NCBI GenBank assembly: GCA_022842885.1
Contig: JALHOR010000001.1
Location: 62,001-126,000, forward strand
Direction: 5' to 3'
Length of the DNA: 64,000 bases
Origin: Anaerolineae bacterium
GTDB lineage: Bacteria > Chloroflexota > Anaerolineae > Aggregatilineales > Phototrophicaceae
This document shows positions 60,334 to 64,000 of this stretch, piece by piece. The notes under the pieces are model-generated. The model was not told where the DNA came from. It saw only the letters and a program-made list of their open reading frames with translations, and did no database searches. The position numbers and the translations under genes are program-made. Position 1 is the stretch's first letter. Each line of letters begins with the position of its first letter.

Positions 60334-62025
60334 ATGGCAGATGTGAATTTAATGTTGGAAAAATTTGAATTTGACCCCAATGCCGACCACAAAATTGTCG
60401 AATTACACGGCAAAACAGCGGGCTTGATGGGGTCAGTGTTGAGTTTGTTAGGCTTAACACGCGATGCCTATCTGGTGGTGACACGCGATGAATTGCAATT
60501 AAAGTTGGTGGGTTTTTCTGGCATGACGATTATTATTTGCCCGCTGGAAAAAATTACCAGTGCCGCCTGTGGTGTCAGCAAGCCGGTCTGGGCGCTGCGC
60601 TGGGGTCTCGTGTTTTTGCTCTTTGTCCCCACGATTATCTTGCCGCTGATTGGCTTGGGCTTGCTGCTGTATTTTGTCCGTGCCAAATTTCTGACGCTCA
60701 CCTTTTCCACCAGTGACTTGCTCAAAATTCATGGGCTGGATTTTGCACCGCTTACCACCACTGGCAAACAGATTCACTTAGATGATTTAATCGAGATTGT
60801 TGCCTATGTGAATACGATGCTGTTGCAACCGCAGCCTGAACCTAGCCCAGTGCCTGCCATTTTGCCCGTGCCTGCCGAACTGCCAGCCCGCAGTATGGCA
60901 CTAGAAAGTGCTGTGGTTGTTCCAGTGGTAGAAGAAATAGCCCCTGTCGAAAATATCCCGGCTGCGCCCACGATGCCGGATATTGAGAGCATCATGGATA
61001 TGGAGCAACCCGCCGCCCCGAATATCGAGACGGGTGGGGTATATCTGCTGCCGGATGATGACGATGAGGATATGATTGAAAGCACCATTCCGGCTGACCT
61101 GCGAGCCGTTTTAGAAGCAGCAGCCCCAGAAGCCAGCGAAACACCGCTGCTTATCACCGAAGCAGATTTAACATTGCCTGATGAGTTGGCAACTGCAATC
61201 TATGAAACAACAATAGCATCCATCACCGAAGCCGATTTGACGCTGCCTGCCGATGCCCAACCAGAAGATGTAGAGGCGCAATTGGCAGCTTTATTTGGCG
61301 AAGCTGCGCCCGAACCTATCCCACCTGTCGCAGAAATCGTGCCAACCCCCGCACCTGTTCTCGCTGAACCCGAAGAAATCGCTGCAATTGCAGACGAACT
61401 TCAATCCGAAATTCCGGTTATCGCTGACGCCTTGCCAGAACTGGTTGTGTCGCCAGTGTTAGAGGCAGTAGAGCAACAGCCCGATGCTGTTTTGGCAGAT
61501 ATGCCAGCACCCGCCCCAGAGAAAAGCCAATTGGTGGATACCAAACCCAAAAAATCGGAGACCGATGCGGTGCGATTGCACGATAGCCAGTCGAAAAAAC
61601 CGGCTGCCGCCGCAACTTTGACTGATACACGCTCTAAAAAACCAGCCTCTACAGCAACCCGGACGAGCGATACCAAAGCCCGGAAACCACAACCTAGCAC
61701 TGAAGAAGTCTTTAACGCTGCTATCGAAGAAGCCGCCTCGAATATGCCGACATCGCCAATTTTTGTAAAAACTGCCCCCGGCAACCCCGACGCATGGAAA
61801 ACTGGCGAGATGCGAGCCGTCATGCCCACCAGCGGCGCGACTGGCACGCTGGATTTGGACAAACAAATTGCCCGGTCAAAATTGCGCGAAGGCTTCGATT
61901 TGTTCCAGAAGAAAAAATATATGGATGCCTTGGTGGCGCTGAAAGAGGCGCAAACGCTTGACCCAGATAATCCCAAAGTCCGCGAAGGCATTCAGGCATG
62001 TGAACTGCGCTTGCGGCGGCAATAA
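60334..62025 (+). CDS. Membrane protein with disordered middle and C-terminal TPR
   Basis: 563 aa. The N-terminal ~80 residues form beta strands (AYLVVTRDELQLKLVGFSGM); a hydrophobic region of two likely helices lies near 90-113 (LVFLLFVPTIILPLIGLGLL). After ~165 comes a long Pro/Ala/Glu-rich region with no fold, in which TEADLTLP occurs twice (near 273 and 299), then a Lys/Ser-rich stretch with KPKKSE, SKKPAAAA, SKKPAST. The last ~50 residues are a TPR unit (REGFDLFQKKKYMDALVALK). No family is recognised. GAGGTGG precedes the ATG. Confidence 0.65.
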   Translation: MADVNLMLEKFEFDPNADHKIVELHGKTAGLMGSVLSLLGLTRDAYLVVTRDELQLKLVGFSGMTIIICPLEKITSAACGVSKPVWALRWGLVFLLFVPTIILPLIGLGLLLYFVRAKFLTLTFSTSDLLKIHGLDFAPLTTTGKQIHLDDLIEIVAYVNTMLLQPQPEPSPVPAILPVPAELPARSMALESAVVVPVVEEIAPVENIPAAPTMPDIESIMDMEQPAAPNIETGGVYLLPDDDDEDMIESTIPADLRAVLEAAAPEASETPLLITEADLTLPDELATAIYETTIASITEADLTLPADAQPEDVEAQLAALFGEAAPEPIPPVAEIVPTPAPVLAEPEEIAAIADELQSEIPVIADALPELVVSPVLEAVEQQPDAVLADMPAPAPEKSQLVDTKPKKSETDAVRLHDSQSKKPAAAATLTDTRSKKPASTATRTSDTKARKPQPSTEEVFNAAIEEAASNMPTSPIFVKTAPGNPDAWKTGEMRAVMPTSGATGTLDLDKQIARSKLREGFDLFQKKKYMDALVALKEAQTLDPDNPKVREGIQACELRLRRQ

Positions 62026-62124
62026 TGCCCCTGTCCAAATGGTCAGGCGCAAACCCACTGAACAGCATTCGTAGAACCTCGTAAAATATGCGACAATCCG
62101 AATATCGTATCACAGGATTGTCGC

Positions 62125-63030
62125 ATGAACCCATTATTTTCTTCTCCCGAGAGCGACAGTATCACCGATGATGAGTTGTCTCCGGCACTGCTACACTATG
62201 CCGCGCAGGAAACAGCATCGGGCGTCTTAGAGGCAGAACGCCGCCGGATTGCCAGTTTGCTAGAGACTAACATTATTAATCCTTTAAATCTGGTATTGGC
62301 GCAGGCAAATGTCTATGACCAGACGATGACTGACCCCCAAGTACGCATGGTCGTATCGGTTATGGCAACCTTGGTGCGCCAAGTCTTGCAGCAAACCCGC
62401 GATTTGGAAGCCAATTTATCGCCCGCTGTGCTGGAAACGTTAGGGTTGGAAGCGGCATTAGAGATGCTCATCAGCCAAGAGAGTCGTAAAGGGGGGCTGC
62501 ATATCACGTTAAATTTGCAGCGCCAACGCGACCGTTTGCCCGGTTATATCGAATTGGCATTGTTCCGGGCAACACAGGATGTCATCAATTTTTTGCTACG
62601 GCGGGCAAATGCGACCACCTTAGTCATTCGCTCCGAAGCGCAAGCCCATCATCTGCGTTACAGCCTGAGTGCCAATGGGCTGCCCCCCATGAACGATAGT
62701 CTGGTCATGACTCACCAGCGCATCGCTGCCGCCGGCGGGCAGTTCAGCACCAGTACCGGGCGTTATGGCGGCATAGACTGTCTTATCGAGTTTGCCTTGT
62801 ACCCGCACATAGATTTGACAGACCGCGAGATAGAAGTGCTGCGTTACATCACCGAAGGCATGAGCAACAAAGCGATTGCTGCCCAGTTGCACCTCAGCCC
62901 ACGCACGGTCAAATTTCATCTGGATAATATTTATTCCAAATTGCATATCAATACCCGCACAGAAGCGGCGGTTTATGCCTTGCGCCGCGGCATTGTGCGC
63001 CCGACGCCGCCCACCCCCCTGACCAGATAG
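62125..63030 (+). CDS. Degenerate histidine-kinase-like/LuxR-type regulator fusion
   Basis: 301 aa. Residues ~36-215 look like the DHp and ATPase region of NarX/DegS-type (HisKA_3) kinases: EAERRRIASLLETNIINPLN where functional kinases have ER-x-RIA-R-E-LHD, then LEANLSPAVLETLGLEAAL. The phospho-accepting His is missing and the N/G boxes of the ATPase are not clear, so it is probably inactive. Residues ~229-292 are a canonical LuxR HTH: LTDREIEVLRYITEGMSNKA, AQLHLSPRTVKFHLDNIYSK. The fusion should regulate DNA directly, with the kinase-like part as sensor or dimer module. Confidence 0.85.
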   Translation: MNPLFSSPESDSITDDELSPALLHYAAQETASGVLEAERRRIASLLETNIINPLNLVLAQANVYDQTMTDPQVRMVVSVMATLVRQVLQQTRDLEANLSPAVLETLGLEAALEMLISQESRKGGLHITLNLQRQRDRLPGYIELALFRATQDVINFLLRRANATTLVIRSEAQAHHLRYSLSANGLPPMNDSLVMTHQRIAAAGGQFSTSTGRYGGIDCLIEFALYPHIDLTDREIEVLRYITEGMSNKAIAAQLHLSPRTVKFHLDNIYSKLHINTRTEAAVYALRRGIVRPTPPTPLTR

Positions 63031-63160
63031 CCAGTTCAAAACCCGCTGATTATCCGGCAGGGAAACACCGTATCAGTGACATCATCAATCAATGAACCAC
63101 AAAGTCACTATGAGCTACGCCCACCAGCTACGATGAAAAATGTGATTTTTTCAGAGCATT

Positions 63161-63229
63161 TCAGCGATTAGCTTTTGGCTCTTAGTTCTCAGCTTTTAAC
63201 TCGTTACTTTTACTCAGCACTCAGCACTA
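63161..63229. repeat. Degenerate heptamer repeat
   Basis: TCAGCGATTAGCTTTTGGCT then CTTAGTTCTCAGCTTTTAAC and TACTCAGCACTCAGCACTAT. It lies before the CpaF-like gene in a 218-nt gene-free gap; a weaker match (GAACCACAAAGTCACTATGA) precedes it. Confidence 0.6.
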
Positions 63230-63248
63230 TTTTTACAGGAGAAACCCC

Positions 63249-64000
63249 ATGCCCAACAACCATCCCATTATCCGCATTGCCAACATTGACTTTGATTTTG
63301 GTGTGATTACGCCGTATATCGAAGACGAATCTGTGCTGGAAATCATGATTGCCCGCTACGATACGATTTATGTTGAAAAGCAGGGCAAACTCATCGAAAC
63401 AGGTGTCTCGTTTGGGAGCGAAGAAGCGCTGATGGCATTCATCCAACACATTGCCGACAAATTGAATCGAACTCTCAGCGAGTCGTTGCCGATGTTGGAT
63501 ATATTGTTCCCCAACAGCCGCTTGCTAATGAATGTGGTGCTGCGTCCTATCTCTGCCCATGGTCCGACTGTCACGATGCGGAAGTTCGCTACGAATCCGC
63601 TAAAGCTAGAGGATTTGCTGAGTTTTGGGGCGATAACGCCGGATGTCGTGACATTTTTGCGGGCGTGCATCCAAACGCAGCTTAACATGGTTATCTGTGG
63701 CGGAACAGGCTCTGGCAAAACAACAGTTTATAACATTGTGGCGGGTTTTATCCCAGAAGATGAACGCATTGTAACGGTGGAACGCCAGCTAGAATTACAG
63801 TTGCTGCAAAAGCATGTGATTTCATTGTTAGCACGCCCAGCCAATGCTGAGGGCAAAGGTGAAATTACTATGGGTGCTTTGCTGATTAACGCGCTTAAAA
63901 TGCGCCCAGACCGCATTTTGGCTGGCGAAGTGCATGGTGGCGAAGTGGTCGATATTGTGCAGGCGATGAAAACCGGGCATGACGGTAGTATGTTGTCGCT
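63249..64000 (+). CDS. CpaF/VirB11-type secretion ATPase (5' part, runs off the window)
   Basis: About 250 codons are present and the frame is open at the edge. ATG 63249 follows ACAGGAGAAACCCC. An N-terminal domain (residues ~1-120) leads to Walker A VICGGTGSGKTTVYN near 155-169 and Walker B MRPDRILAGEVHGGEVVDIV near 217-236, followed by QAMKTGHDGSMLSL, all typical of CpaF. The E-D-x-x-E-L acidic box usually seen after Walker A reads ERQLELQL here, so one Asp is replaced by Arg. It powers type II/IV or Flp/Tad-type pilus assembly; the rest of the locus should lie beyond the window. Confidence 0.88.
   Translation, partial: MPNNHPIIRIANIDFDFGVITPYIEDESVLEIMIARYDTIYVEKQGKLIETGVSFGSEEALMAFIQHIADKLNRTLSESLPMLDILFPNSRLLMNVVLRPISAHGPTVTMRKFATNPLKLEDLLSFGAITPDVVTFLRACIQTQLNMVICGGTGSGKTTVYNIVAGFIPEDERIVTVERQLELQLLQKHVISLLARPANAEGKGEITMGALLINALKMRPDRILAGEVHGGEVVDIVQAMKTGHDGSMLS

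Noticed and set aside
1-64000. CRISPR arrays, transposase genes, prophage or rRNA
   Set aside because: No regularly spaced repeats, no transposase or phage structural motifs and no rRNA sequence were found in the reading.

Overview
The window is a bacterial chromosome segment of about 50% G+C with dense, mostly single-copy genes. The gene style suggests Chloroflexota, probably an Anaerolineae-like lineage. The clues are secreted lipoproteins with PPC domains and TP-rich linkers, DUF4058, beta-propeller (TolB-like) lipoproteins, stand-alone receiver proteins, a PP2C-like/beta-propeller membrane protein, a CpaF-type ATPase, and frequent TTG starts. No marker gene settles the taxonomy, so this is an inference. 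I see no phage, transposase, CRISPR array or rRNA gene.

Layout. 0-10 kb: an AlbA_2 protein, an SDR dehydrogenase, a phosphoesterase, a TPR lipoprotein with a receiver protein, then a tightly coupled four-gene operon (6022-9714) ending in two tandem paralogous membrane proteins. 10-24 kb: two paralogous secreted TPR proteins, a GH5 glycosidase, an NfeD/SPFH pair, YbaK, a macro-domain protein, MarR, a DMT exporter, TetR and two secreted Cys-containing proteins. 24-27 kb: tRNA-Gly and two acyl-CoA enzymes (CaiB/AMACR-like, acyl-CoA dehydrogenase). 27-28.4 kb: a small RHH-like protein and a tandemly duplicated PD-(D/E)XK nuclease-like protein. 28.6-30.5 kb: a translation/secretion cluster (tRNA-Thr, tRNA-Tyr, tRNA-Thr, rpmG, tRNA-Trp, secE, nusG) that lacks tuf and rplKAJL. 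30.6-34.7 kb: succinate dehydrogenase, with SdhC and SdhD apparently fused and the genes separated by repeat-filled spacers. 35-42.6 kb: ferrochelatase, an orphan AzlD, a toxin/immunity-like cassette between exact 50-bp direct repeats, an ArsR-like regulator, a hydrolase and a five-PPC lipoprotein. 43-47.9 kb: three single-domain response regulators, a PP2C-like sensor and DUF4058. 48-50.6 kb: a translationally coupled STAND ATPase and TPR pair. 50.6-64 kb: a beta-propeller lipoprotein, two paralogues of a small unknown family, FolC, a membrane glycosyltransferase, an LRR protein, a Wzz-like protein, an AlkZ-like glycosylase, EF-P with Arg at the modification position, a TPR protein, a degenerate kinase-LuxR fusion, and the 5' part of a CpaF-like ATPase running off the end.

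The best candidates for something not well described are: (1) the toxin/immunity pair at 37687-38497, inserted exactly at the 3' end of a regulator gene and bounded by a 50-bp duplication of that gene's last codons; (2) the single-chain double nuclease with an RHH-like partner at 27211-28371; (3) the coupled STAND ATPase/TPR pair; (4) the 6022-9714 membrane operon. Two families of short intergenic repeats (GTAGGGGCG-type palindromes and degenerate heptamer/ACAGAG arrays) are scattered through the window and sit between the sdh genes. Starts were chosen by ribosome-binding sites, stop/start overlaps and paralogue alignment; where they differ from the longest frame this is stated.
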